From contig CBDDKZ010000003.1 of NCBI GenBank assembly GCA_965230415.1, positions 248,001 through 312,000 on the forward strand: 64,000 bases of DNA, in the 5' to 3' direction. The notes below the pieces were generated by a model. It was not told where the DNA came from and did not search any database. It saw nothing but the letters and a program-made list of their open reading frames with translations. Positions 1 to 9,642 of the stretch are shown here, one piece after another; the first letter of the stretch is position 1, and the number at the start of each line of letters is the position of its first letter. The position numbers and the translations under genes were made by a program. Origin of the DNA: CBDDKZ01 sp965230415. Its GTDB lineage: Bacteria > Bacteroidota > Bacteroidia > Cytophagales > JAAEPT01.

Positions 1-98
1 TAGTATCGCTCGTAACAAACGATCAAACATTGATTGATAAAGCTGCCTAAAACATTTTTTATGATAAAAGCTAAAAAAATATCAGAATTGAATGAATG

Positions 99-500
99 TT
101 AGCCTAATTGCCCCGTCAGTTGAGTCGAACTCAGCCTGAACCTTCTTATTATTTGAGAAATTGATCGAGTCTTATTTTTTTCCTGCATCTGATAAATACA
201 TTCCATAGCCAATAACGTACTTAGTTTGTATTTTAAGAGAATTGGTAAATCCTTTTTTAAATGGAATTGGGGCATTGCGGTTTTGGTAATATCATCAAGA
301 AACTGAGATGCAGAATCTATAAAACCGGGTGAAAGCAAAAAACTAACCTTGGTAGTTCTGCCAATTTGGCTTTCCTGTGTTACCATACCTTTTACCACCT
401 CTTTTATACGAAATCGCATGGCAGCTATGGTCTCACGTGATATACGGTTGGAAGTCTGCAAACGAATTATTGATAAACGAATAGAGGTTTTAGATCGCAT
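99..500 (-). CDS. Hypothetical protein, 133 aa
   Basis: An ATG-initiated frame of 133 residues with a believable protein composition: a basic N-terminus, then mixed helices (for example ETIAAMRFRIKEVVKGMV) and a region rich in Leu, Lys and Phe. There is no signal peptide, membrane segment or motif that I recognise. No terminator or promoter was found next to it. It stands alone at the window edge beside a decayed reading frame, so it could itself be a remnant. It is kept because the composition is not that of a shadow frame and nothing competes with it on the other strand. Confidence 0.35.
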   Translation of the reverse strand: MRSKTSIRLSIIRLQTSNRISRETIAAMRFRIKEVVKGMVTQESQIGRTTKVSFLLSPGFIDSASQFLDDITKTAMPQFHLKKDLPILLKYKLSTLLAMECIYQMQEKNKTRSISQIIRRFRLSSTQLTGQLG

Positions 501-662
501 AGCAGTAAACTTTTGTGTTGTATATATGTACGAAGAGCGCTAAAGATATGTGTCAATTTGTGGATAAGTTCCTTTGGTGTTTTTGTTCTGTTACCAGATG
601 GATTTTGGTGGAAAATATATTTCGTCTTTCCATATACGCGTAACATTTTAGGGCATAAAAGG

Positions 663-980
663 ATGATTATAGGTAAATAGTTAACTTTACTTCAAATCTA
701 TAAACCTAGTCCAGGTGCATATGAACTAATCTATGAGATAGATTATAGCCAAAAATATGAGGGTTAAAATGCCGTCCATATAATTATCGAGGTCCTTACT
801 AGAGATAAATCTATTACTATTCTGTCGGACAATGCATTTAGGGAATCGTTAGAGTTTATCCGATTGTATAAATTAAGAACAAAGGAAATCACTGTAATTA
901 TTGTGAAAAAAAATATAGATAGTTATAATGAAACGATTGCATTAGTACATTTAAAAGCGAAATGTATTTTAATTGAATAG
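663..980 (+). pseudogene. Decayed small gene with in-frame stops
   Basis: From an ATG at 663 one frame reads like a real protein for about 105 codons. It is interrupted by TAG at 678-680 and TAA at 765-767 and ends at TAG 978-980. The two readable pieces are about 28 codons (with segments such as PSPGAYELIYEIDYSQKYEG) and about 70 codons (with SLEFIRLYKLRTKEITVIIV). The composition (Ile, Leu, Glu, Lys, Tyr rich) and a 70-codon open stretch in AT-rich DNA suggest an inactivated gene rather than chance. No family was recognised. It could also be two sequencing errors in a small intact gene. Confidence 0.35.
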
Positions 981-1343
981 ACCACAATAATAATATGTTA
1001 TAGCGTTAATACCGGGTTAATTATCAATGTATGTAAAATGTTCAGGGACATTGGCTCCTTTTTTTTGAATTTTTTGGTATTTTATCAAATTTTGAAGTTT
1101 TTTTGCTCTAAATTCAATTTAGCTAACAATTATATAAGTACTCAACAATTTTTTTGCTACTCAATATTTTAAAACTAAATGCCTGCTGCACCCCATTAGT
1201 ACTTTCATGCTAATTTAATATTCTTTATATTAGTAGATTAAGAGCAAGGGGGTTCACCAAATAAAGCTTTTTCTTTAAAAGATATGTAATTCTGGGTTTC
1301 CTTTTTACTGGAAATAGTATAAAGATCTGTAAACATAGATATA
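981..1343. other. AT-rich intergenic stretch, no gene seen
   Basis: Between the decayed frame and the giant secreted protein there is very AT-rich DNA with several T-runs. No open frame of protein-like composition, no convincing hairpin terminator and no exact TAnnTTTG promoter element were found. Confidence 0.4.
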
Positions 1344-4300
1344 ATGAACGCGAATAAAATGATAGGTTACTTGAAATTGTGTAGGTTTGATTGCATGCGT
1401 ATTACAGTTAAAATTAGCTTCTTCATGGCTATTTTTCTATCAGTCTTCAAGAGTTTTGCCCAAAATAATTTAATACCACCATGTCCTGGTATGAATGAAA
1501 CTTTTATAGTTACTAACACAGATGATTATTACGGAGATCCAAATGCCAATCCGGTTAATGATCCACTTACTATTGAAGGGAGTTTCAGGTGGGCTATGAC
1601 TATGGCTAATCAATGTGACCCTGGTCCAGATTCACCTCACCAAATACATTTTAATATCCCTGGAAATGGTGTGCATACTATTCTTGCACAAAGAAACTTT
1701 CCAAAGTTAAGGTCTTCAGTAATAATTGATGGATTGACCCAACCAGGTGCTGAGCCATGTTCTCCTACTATAGAAATTGATGGTTCTCAAGCGATTATGG
1801 ATCCTGCTGACCCTGATAGGGGGAAATGTTTTGAGTTCAACTATGCAGGTGATGCTGGTGGTTCGGGAAGTGATATTGTCTTGTTGGGATTAATCATTAA
1901 TTATTTTCCGTCATATGAAGGACAACCCACAGCAGCGGTACATGTTAATTCTGGTAATGGACGTTTAACTGTAAAAAGTTGCTTTATAGGAACAGAGCCA
2001 GATGGTATAACAGCCGCTCCTAATAGACATGGGATTTATTTAAATACATTTTCAGCAGATGATATTAATGGAGAACATACCATTGGTGGACCTGGTTGTG
2101 AACGTAATATAATTTCTGGGAATTCAGAAAACGGCATTGTTCTCTTCAATACTCGGGACAATTTAATTGAAAACAATTTAGTTGGAGTAGATAAAAATGG
2201 CAATCCTTTAGGCAATGGTGAAATTGGGATTTTTGTAGCAAGCGAAGCAAATGCTTATGATTGTGTTTTTCGAGATAATAATGTGTCACATAATGGTGGT
2301 GTTGGAATTGCGAATTGTTGTGGATCTGTAAGAAATGTCTTCCATAACAATTTAATTGAGCATAATGGTTCACATGGAATGACCTTTCTCAATGATATCT
2401 GTATGAATAATGTAGTTGGTGTCAATTCAGCGGGTGAAGGTGAACCAAATATCATTAGATATAATGGCGGAGAAGGAGTGTTGGTTAGCGAGTGGGAAGG
2501 AAATCCCGGGCAAGCTCCAGCAGGGGGAGGGGCTTCTTGGAAAGTGACAATTCGCGAAAATAGTATATACTGTAATGGTCAAGACAATCAATTTGAAGGT
2601 GCAGCGATTAATCATCACAACCCCTTAAATCCTGCGCTTGAAGCGGGTAATGAAGCTTATCCCGCTCCTGTTATTGATGTTGCTGCCAGCAATCAAAACG
2701 CTATTACCGGTACTTGTGCGGATCCGGGATCAATTATTGATGTCTATGAAATGAGTGGATGCGCGACCTGTACGGCTGGTTCTGAAGAACAAGGTGATGC
2801 CTTACGTTATCTTGGTGAAACAACTTGTAATGGCGGTAACTGGACTTTTACAGCTGCCGATGCCGGAGTAAATAATCTAGCCAATAATTTGGCAGCTACT
2901 GCCACTGAAAGTGCAACCCCTTGGGCTAATACATCCGAATTTTCTACTTGTATTGATCTTCCAGATGAATGCATATTTCCACCAATAGCAACAATTGATG
3001 GCCCAACAGAAATTTGCGCCAATGAAATTACTCTATTAGGTAATGAGCCTCTTGGAGGCCAAACTGGGACATGGACCGTAAATCCAACAGGAAATGTGAC
3101 GATTAATGCACCTAATAATCCAACAACAACAGTGAATTTCTCAGATGGTGGTATATATACCTTTACTTGGACAGTGGTTGATGATGCTGGATTATGCCCA
3201 CAAGCGTCGGTAGATCATAGGGTAGAAATTACGTTAACTCCAGACATTGATGCCGGCCCCGATGTTACGATTTGTTCAGAACCGGGTGTAGCTACGTTAA
3301 ATGCGGCTCCCTTAAACGGTTTGGGTATTGGTACATGGACTATCGCACCGGGAACAAACGATCTCATTGATTCACCTAATAGTAATTCAACAGATGTGGG
3401 GCCCTTGGCGCTACCCGGCCCCTATACATTTACCTGGACAGTTCAGATTTCTGGTTGTCCAGATTTGACGGATGACGTTATAGTGAATATAGATCCAGCA
3501 ACTGGTGGTGTTCAAATAGATGGCGGAGACTTAATTGTATGTAATGACGGTGAATTACCAACTCTCTTTACCGCTAACGCCTCAGGAGGGACATGGGATT
3601 GGGTAGGTGGTGATAAACAGCCTTTTCCAGTTTCAAATCCACCAGCTACAGATGGGCAATTCCCGGAGACTATTGATGATTTGTCAATTCAAGGTTGGTC
3701 GGGAGGAGCGAGCTCGATGATTAGTTACACCGCACCCGCTCAAGGCGCTTGCCCAGGAGGTGCTGACACAATTACAATAACCGTTAGTGAGGATCCACCT
3801 GTAGTTAATATTACGGACAATGTGGATATTTGTGCTGGAACAGCTGAATTTGAAGCTTCGCCTGGAGGAGGTACATGGGGACAGAATTCAGGTCCTAATT
3901 TAACCTTTACGCCTTCAGATGTATCCTTGAATTTTACAAATCTTGCTCCAGGAACATATAATTTAACCTACACTATAGATGCTTGTAGTGGTGGACCTGT
4001 AAGTGAAAGTGTCGAATTCACAATCTCTTCACCACCTGACTCAGCGATTGCAGGTCCAAGCCAGGAAATATGTATTTCAGACTTGGGAGCAGGTGTAAAT
4101 ATGAATGCAACAGCTGTTACAGCGCCAAGTGAGGGAACCTGGACGACAACTTCAGCCGGAGTAAACTTTGGAGACGATAATAGCCCTACCACAACAGTAA
4201 CAGGATTAACAATAGGTGAACACTTATTCACCTGGACAGTAGGAGTGCCTCCATCGAATACATGTGGAACAAGCGTAGATACGATGATGATCATCATAGA

Positions 4301-7300
4301 TGCCGCACCAACAGATTTTCCTGACTTGGATACGGCTTTGTGCGACGTGAACCTGGATATCGATTTGGGGACCTTAAATACAGGTATAGGAGAGACAGGA
4401 ACGTGGAGTATAACAGCGGGAGGCGGCACCCTGACGCCAAACGATAATCCACAAACGACAGTTACAGGTGCAACTATTGGAATGAACACCTATGTGTTTA
4501 CCACCAGTGTGCCAGGTTCGGTATGTCCAGCCGATGAAGCTACGGTAAATTTTGAAGTATTAGGCCAGGGCGGCCCTGCCAATATCCTAGAAGAAGATAC
4601 GCTTGAAATCTGCATACTGAGCGATACGACATTAAATGCTGAAGATCCTAGTGCCTATGGAACAGGAATTTGGAGCGTAGTAGGAACATTGACAGGGGCA
4701 GGCGATCATATAAATAACCTAACAGGCACATCATTAGGCGAGGGAGTTACCCAGGTTAACTGGACAGTTACTTATAACACGGGATGTGATCCTCAGACAG
4801 ATTCGGTATGGATATTGGTAAGTCCGGAACCGGATGTACCGGAAGCCGGAGAGGATGTAGATCTATGTTCAACAGCAGGAAGTTACCAGCTGTCCGGAAA
4901 TAATTTAGGCAACGAAGGCTACTGGGAAACGAGTGGCAATGGTACATTTGACGATAATACCTTGTTTAATGCGACCTACACTTTTGGCACGTCCGATACA
5001 TTAAGCGATCAAAATGTAATCACCTTATACTGGAATAGCCAAGGAGGGGGTTGTCCGTCGTTGGTGGATTCAATGACGATCACGATAGACAAGACTCCAA
5101 TAGTTGAAGCAGGAAATGATACTTTACTATGTATCACCCAGCAGCCATACACAATGACGTCCTTAGACAATGTTTATGGTACAGGGGTATGGACCACCAC
5201 GAGCACGAGTGCAAACATCACAGATGATGGCTTATATAATACCACGGTAGATGGGATGGCACCTGGTGATCACGATTTCACCTGGACAGTGACCAATGGG
5301 GAGTGTAGTGGACAGGATAATGTGACTATAAGCGTAGAAGATACGGTTACGCCGGCTAATATCCCACTGGATAGTTTGGAAATATGCTTAGCGGGAGGAG
5401 GAGAAATAAGATTACCAGGCAACGATCCTTCGTCAGGCACCGGATTGTGGACGACAGTGCCAGTAACTACAGGAGGAACGATAGATGATCCAAGCTTGTA
5501 CAATAGCTTAGTGCTGAATTTAGCAGATGGTAATATAATGACCGCCGTATGGACGATAAGCTCAGCAACGGGAGTATGTCCACCGTCAGACGACACGATA
5601 ATAGTAACGGTGGTAGATCGTGTATCTCCTTTTGTGAGATTAGATGCGGCCCCTCAAGACATTTGTCTGGGAGATGAGGTGGTGTTTACAGCGACAGGAA
5701 TCAATGGTGGAGATGCCCCGGTTTATACCTTCTTCTATGCTGACGGGACACAAATTCAACAAGGTCCGGGTAATACCTTAACGTTATCACCGACCCAGGA
5801 TACGACGGTTTATGTGACGATGTTAAGTAATTCTCCCTGTGTAGACCCCTCAGATGTATTGGCCACTTCAGATTCAGTAACGATTCAGGTAGATACACCA
5901 CCAAGTCCAGCGGTAGCAGGTGATGATGAAACGGTATGTACCGATAGTTACACCATGCAGGGAGTAGCACCGGTAGAAGGATCAGGGGTATGGAGCATTG
6001 CTTCGGTAACACCGGCCGGTTCGGTGGTAGGAGTAACACCAGTGACCGATGCGAATGGCGTATTAGCGACCCTGGTGTCGGGCATGGAAGTGACGCTTTA
6101 CTGGACGACAAGCAGTGATCTGGGAGTATGTCCAGCAGATACAGATAGTGTGACAATAACTAGGGTTCAGGATATCACGATCCCAGATGCAGGCCCAGAT
6201 GCGGTAATCTGTGCAGGAAGTACGCACCCATTGAACGCGAATAGTGTAGGAGCAGGCGAAACAGGGGAGTGGACAAGCTCTGGAACCGGAACGTTTGGAA
6301 ATGTAAATGATCCCAATACCGTTTATACACCAAGTGGTGCAGATACGACCAATGGCGAAGTATACTTAACCTGGACGATAAGCAATGGTTTATGTGATCC
6401 GCTAAGCGATTCGTTAAGATTGCAAATAGACCTGAATCCAACGCCAGCCGATGCAGGAGACGATCAAATTATATGTTCTATAGGCACGCGCCTGGGAGGT
6501 AATGAGCCTATTGTAGGAAGTGGAATCTGGACGACAACCACGTCTGGAGTATCGATAATAGACGATACCTTGTATAATACACAGGTTAATGATTTACCAT
6601 CACCAGACATCACCAGATTTACCTGGACGATCAGTAATGGTGTATGTGATCCAAGTAGTGATGTTGTAGCTATCGATGTACGTGGTCAGATCAAGTTTCC
6701 ACTGTTGTCTGGTCCAAGTGCGATATGTGAAGATGAAAGTATCAATATAAGTGTAGATCCAAGCACCTTGCCAGATGCGGGTAATGGAGAGCGTGGCGTT
6801 TGGACGATGACCGGTACAAATAACTTCCTTGGATCAGGAGCTGATACCAGTGAGTTGAGCACCGAAACATACACAGTGAGCGGAGCAGATATCACAGCAG
6901 GTTCGGTATGGTTTACCTATACAGTATCCAATACGGTAACAGCGGAGTGTTTACCAGTAAAAGACAGTATAGAAGTTGAAATAGACAGAATACCATCAGA
7001 TGCGATAGCTACAGGCGCAGATTCTTGTGCAGGTCCAGATATACAGCTGACAGCGGTTGAGCCAACCATAGGCTCAGGTCAGTGGACGGTAGTGAGTTCT
7101 AATACCTACTCAGGTAACCCACCAACGTTCGAAGATGATACCTTGTATAACACGCTTGTCAATTTCCCAGCACCTTACGATTCGAGTGCGAATGCGGTAT
7201 TGAGATGGACAGTAAGCACGGGCGGAGTATGTGAAGATAAGAGTGTAGAAGTACCGGTGAGTATCATAGGAACTCAGGCACCACAAATATCGGTGATTAA

Positions 7301-8381
7301 CGATTCACCGGTATGTGAAGACAGTAATGTCACAGTGACGGTAAACCTGAACCTTGTCGATAATGCGGCGGGTTATGTGTGGACAGTAAATGGAGACCCG
7401 CTGCCGGCGGCAGATGACTTGATGAGTTATACAGGCGTGTTTAATGACGGTGATATAGTGCGCGTAGTGATGACCAGTGGTCTTAGTTGCTCAAGTGTAA
7501 ACGGAGATGAAGATCAAACGATAATTGAAGTACATAGCCCAACGGCAATAGATTTGGAGCGTGACTATTTACTGTGCTACCCTGAAACAGGCTTGTTGGA
7601 AGTAAGCGAGCTACAAGCTGGTACTGGATCAGACTATGGCTATACGTGGTATGAAATAGCTGATGGGGGGCAGCCGATATCAGTAGCAACGGTGGTAGAT
7701 AGCTATGTAGCTAATGAAAACTCCAGATCGGGAACGTTCGATTACTATGTGGTTGCCAGCGATGCTTTAGGAATATGTCCTGATGTCTATAGTGATACGG
7801 TACGAGTGGAAGTATTGCCAGACTTATTTATAAGAAATATATCAGCGAGCCCGGAGGATGTATATACCGATGATTTGGTATCCTACAACTCGGAATTGAG
7901 TACGACAGATAATATTACTTATTACTGGTATTTAGGCAGCGATACATTGGGCAACTTACCCTCAGGAGAATTTGTGCCGCAAGATTACCCAAGTATAGCC
8001 GGAGCAGATCAGGCAGATGTATGGCTGGTAGTGGAGAATGAAAACGGCTGTACAGATACCGCTCGAGTACAGATCAATATCTTCCAGCCGATTCGCATAC
8101 CAAATGTGTTTACACCAAATGGAGATGAAGTGAATGATATCTGGAAAATCACCGGAATCACCAACTACGATGGGGCCGAGTTGCGCGTGTACAACAGATG
8201 GGGTAACAAGGTCTACAAGTATACGCATACCAAAGGGAAGGACTTCCAGTTCTGGAATGGAAAGAACGATCGGGATGGGCAGTTACCAATAGGTACATAC
8301 TACTTCGAATTAGATAAGAAGCGTAAGATTCGTGATGACGAACCGATCAAGATAAGTGGAGATGTGACGCTGTTGCGTTAA
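1344..8381 (+). CDS. Giant T9SS-secreted beta-helix / Ig-repeat protein with type B sorting domain
   Basis: A 2345-residue exported protein, probably a surface adhesin or matrix component. The N-terminus carries a signal peptide. The hydrophobic core ends in SVFKSFAQ, and ATG 1395 (MRITVKIS) is an equally good start. Residues about 45-460 look like a right-handed parallel beta-helix, with Asn/Gly-rich turns such as ERNIISGNSENGIVLF and NLIENNLVG. About 19 Ig/PKD-like units of 75-100 residues follow, most opening with a D-AGPD-x-x-ICxx-type strand and containing G-x-W-T and C-P/D-x-x-x-D-S signatures. The last 95 residues are the gliding-motility-associated (CHU_C, type B) sorting domain: IPNVFTPNGDEVNDIW, YNRWGNKVYK and terminal DVTLLR. 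Ligand is unknown. A rho-independent terminator follows. From roughly 4.2 kb the repeat region looks more GC-rich than the N-terminal third. Confidence 0.9.
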   Translation: MNANKMIGYLKLCRFDCMRITVKISFFMAIFLSVFKSFAQNNLIPPCPGMNETFIVTNTDDYYGDPNANPVNDPLTIEGSFRWAMTMANQCDPGPDSPHQIHFNIPGNGVHTILAQRNFPKLRSSVIIDGLTQPGAEPCSPTIEIDGSQAIMDPADPDRGKCFEFNYAGDAGGSGSDIVLLGLIINYFPSYEGQPTAAVHVNSGNGRLTVKSCFIGTEPDGITAAPNRHGIYLNTFSADDINGEHTIGGPGCERNIISGNSENGIVLFNTRDNLIENNLVGVDKNGNPLGNGEIGIFVASEANAYDCVFRDNNVSHNGGVGIANCCGSVRNVFHNNLIEHNGSHGMTFLNDICMNNVVGVNSAGEGEPNIIRYNGGEGVLVSEWEGNPGQAPAGGGASWKVTIRENSIYCNGQDNQFEGAAINHHNPLNPALEAGNEAYPAPVIDVAASNQNAITGTCADPGSIIDVYEMSGCATCTAGSEEQGDALRYLGETTCNGGNWTFTAADAGVNNLANNLAATATESATPWANTSEFSTCIDLPDECIFPPIATIDGPTEICANEITLLGNEPLGGQTGTWTVNPTGNVTINAPNNPTTTVNFSDGGIYTFTWTVVDDAGLCPQASVDHRVEITLTPDIDAGPDVTICSEPGVATLNAAPLNGLGIGTWTIAPGTNDLIDSPNSNSTDVGPLALPGPYTFTWTVQISGCPDLTDDVIVNIDPATGGVQIDGGDLIVCNDGELPTLFTANASGGTWDWVGGDKQPFPVSNPPATDGQFPETIDDLSIQGWSGGASSMISYTAPAQGACPGGADTITITVSEDPPVVNITDNVDICAGTAEFEASPGGGTWGQNSGPNLTFTPSDVSLNFTNLAPGTYNLTYTIDACSGGPVSESVEFTISSPPDSAIAGPSQEICISDLGAGVNMNATAVTAPSEGTWTTTSAGVNFGDDNSPTTTVTGLTIGEHLFTWTVGVPPSNTCGTSVDTMMIIIDAAPTDFPDLDTALCDVNLDIDLGTLNTGIGETGTWSITAGGGTLTPNDNPQTTVTGATIGMNTYVFTTSVPGSVCPADEATVNFEVLGQGGPANILEEDTLEICILSDTTLNAEDPSAYGTGIWSVVGTLTGAGDHINNLTGTSLGEGVTQVNWTVTYNTGCDPQTDSVWILVSPEPDVPEAGEDVDLCSTAGSYQLSGNNLGNEGYWETSGNGTFDDNTLFNATYTFGTSDTLSDQNVITLYWNSQGGGCPSLVDSMTITIDKTPIVEAGNDTLLCITQQPYTMTSLDNVYGTGVWTTTSTSANITDDGLYNTTVDGMAPGDHDFTWTVTNGECSGQDNVTISVEDTVTPANIPLDSLEICLAGGGEIRLPGNDPSSGTGLWTTVPVTTGGTIDDPSLYNSLVLNLADGNIMTAVWTISSATGVCPPSDDTIIVTVVDRVSPFVRLDAAPQDICLGDEVVFTATGINGGDAPVYTFFYADGTQIQQGPGNTLTLSPTQDTTVYVTMLSNSPCVDPSDVLATSDSVTIQVDTPPSPAVAGDDETVCTDSYTMQGVAPVEGSGVWSIASVTPAGSVVGVTPVTDANGVLATLVSGMEVTLYWTTSSDLGVCPADTDSVTITRVQDITIPDAGPDAVICAGSTHPLNANSVGAGETGEWTSSGTGTFGNVNDPNTVYTPSGADTTNGEVYLTWTISNGLCDPLSDSLRLQIDLNPTPADAGDDQIICSIGTRLGGNEPIVGSGIWTTTTSGVSIIDDTLYNTQVNDLPSPDITRFTWTISNGVCDPSSDVVAIDVRGQIKFPLLSGPSAICEDESINISVDPSTLPDAGNGERGVWTMTGTNNFLGSGADTSELSTETYTVSGADITAGSVWFTYTVSNTVTAECLPVKDSIEVEIDRIPSDAIATGADSCAGPDIQLTAVEPTIGSGQWTVVSSNTYSGNPPTFEDDTLYNTLVNFPAPYDSSANAVLRWTVSTGGVCEDKSVEVPVSIIGTQAPQISVINDSPVCEDSNVTVTVNLNLVDNAAGYVWTVNGDPLPAADDLMSYTGVFNDGDIVRVVMTSGLSCSSVNGDEDQTIIEVHSPTAIDLERDYLLCYPETGLLEVSELQAGTGSDYGYTWYEIADGGQPISVATVVDSYVANENSRSGTFDYYVVASDALGICPDVYSDTVRVEVLPDLFIRNISASPEDVYTDDLVSYNSELSTTDNITYYWYLGSDTLGNLPSGEFVPQDYPSIAGADQADVWLVVENENGCTDTARVQINIFQPIRIPNVFTPNGDEVNDIWKITGITNYDGAELRVYNRWGNKVYKYTHTKGKDFQFWNGKNDRDGQLPIGTYYFELDKKRKIRDDEPIKISGDVTLLR

Positions 8382-8410
8382 TCGACACATAAAGAAAAGC
8401 AATAAAACAC

Positions 8411-8443
8411 AAAAGGGGCTACTATTTAGTAGTCCCTTTTTTT
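8411..8443 (+). terminator. Rho-independent terminator after the giant secreted protein
   Basis: Hairpin GGGGCTACT / AGTAGTCCC (one G-T pair) with a short ATTT loop, flanked by A-run and followed by seven T residues. It lies 30 bases after the stop codon and separates the adhesin from pyrD. Confidence 0.75.
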
Positions 8444-8551
8444 ATGTTCAATCATCCCAAAAACATGATATTTGGTTGCAGTTTATCATTCAGAAATTTA
8501 TCATAACTTAAAATATCATCATTGCATAGTTAATAAGTGTAACACAATAAT

Positions 8552-8559
8552 TATATTTG
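8552..8559 (+). promoter_or_regulatory. -7 promoter element for pyrD
   Basis: TATATTTG matches the Bacteroidota -7 consensus TAnnTTTG exactly. It ends 18 bases before the TTG start of pyrD, which implies a very short leader. No well-spaced -33 TTTG was found, so the assignment is moderate. Confidence 0.45.
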
Positions 8560-8577
8560 TGTCAAAATAAGTAAGTA

Positions 8578-9609
8578 TTGTACAAGATTCTCATTAGACC
8601 CATCCTGTTTTTGTTCAAAGCGGAGAAAGTGCATCATTTTACCTTCTCTTTTCTAAAATTTATCTTCAAAATACCAGGAGTATCCTCAATTTCTGAGTCA
8701 ATATATAAAATAAGGAAGCCAAACCTTGAGCGTGAATTGTTTGGAATTAAATTTCCCAATCCGGTTGGCTTGGCAGCGGGTTTTGATAAAGATGCAAAGT
8801 TAATAGATCAACTTGCTTGTATGGGATTTGGTTTTGTAGAAATAGGAACTATAACTCCTAAACCACAAGAAGGAAACCCTAAACCTCGTCTATTTAGGCT
8901 TCCAAAAGATAAAGCTATAATTAATCGCATGGGCTTCAATAATGAAGGTCTTTCAAGTGCTATTCATCGCCTAAAGACTCGAAAGTCAAAAATTATCGTT
9001 GGAGGGAATATTGGGAAAAATAAGATCACAAAAAACACTGAAGCATTTAGTGACTATAAGAAATGTTTTGAAGAGTTATTTGATTATGTAGACTACTTCG
9101 TCGTTAATGTAAGTTCGCCGAATACACCGGGTTTGAGAGAATTACAAGAAAAGAAACCCCTGACAAGATTATTAAAAGGATTACAAAATCTGAATAACGA
9201 AAAAAAGGACCCAAAACCAATTTTATTGAAAATAGCACCCGATTTAAGTGATAAAGAACTGGATGATATAGTAGTAATTGTTCAGGATGCGGCAATTGCA
9301 GGAGTTATAGCAACGAACACAACAGTTGAGCGCAGTTACTTGACGACAGATTGGGAGACTGTAAATCAAATTGGGAATGGAGGTTTAAGTGGAAAACCAC
9401 TAAAAGATCGATCAACAGAAGTCATTGCGTATTTACATGAAAAATCGAATGGTACGTTTCCAATAATTGGAGTAGGAGGCATAATGAGCGAAAAAGATGC
9501 TCTTGAAAAACTAGCTGCAGGAGCGTCATTAATTCAAATTTATTCCGGATTCATTTATGAAGGACCGTCCTTGATAAAAAGAATAAATAAAGCTATTTTA
9601 TCAAAATAA
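8578..9609 (+). CDS. pyrD: Dihydroorotate dehydrogenase (quinone), class 2
   Basis: Oxidises dihydroorotate to orotate with FMN and passes electrons to quinone at the membrane (pyrimidine synthesis). The 343-residue length and N-terminal membrane-associating helices (MYKILIRPILFLFKAEKVHH) fit the class 2 enzymes. Visible signatures are NRMGFNNEG, the substrate and catalytic segment NVSSPNTPGLRELQ with the class 2 serine, ATNTTV, GGLSGKPL and the FMN phosphate loop IIGVGGIMS near the C-terminus. The start is TTG: it places the family-typical N-terminus exactly and no ATG lies nearby. First gene of a co-directional run with ftsK, the LolA-like gene and pyrF. Confidence 0.95.
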   Translation: MYKILIRPILFLFKAEKVHHFTFSFLKFIFKIPGVSSISESIYKIRKPNLERELFGIKFPNPVGLAAGFDKDAKLIDQLACMGFGFVEIGTITPKPQEGNPKPRLFRLPKDKAIINRMGFNNEGLSSAIHRLKTRKSKIIVGGNIGKNKITKNTEAFSDYKKCFEELFDYVDYFVVNVSSPNTPGLRELQEKKPLTRLLKGLQNLNNEKKDPKPILLKIAPDLSDKELDDIVVIVQDAAIAGVIATNTTVERSYLTTDWETVNQIGNGGLSGKPLKDRSTEVIAYLHEKSNGTFPIIGVGGIMSEKDALEKLAAGASLIQIYSGFIYEGPSLIKRINKAILSK

Positions 9610-9642
9610 GACATAACGAGCAGCATACACAGCAAACGTTAA

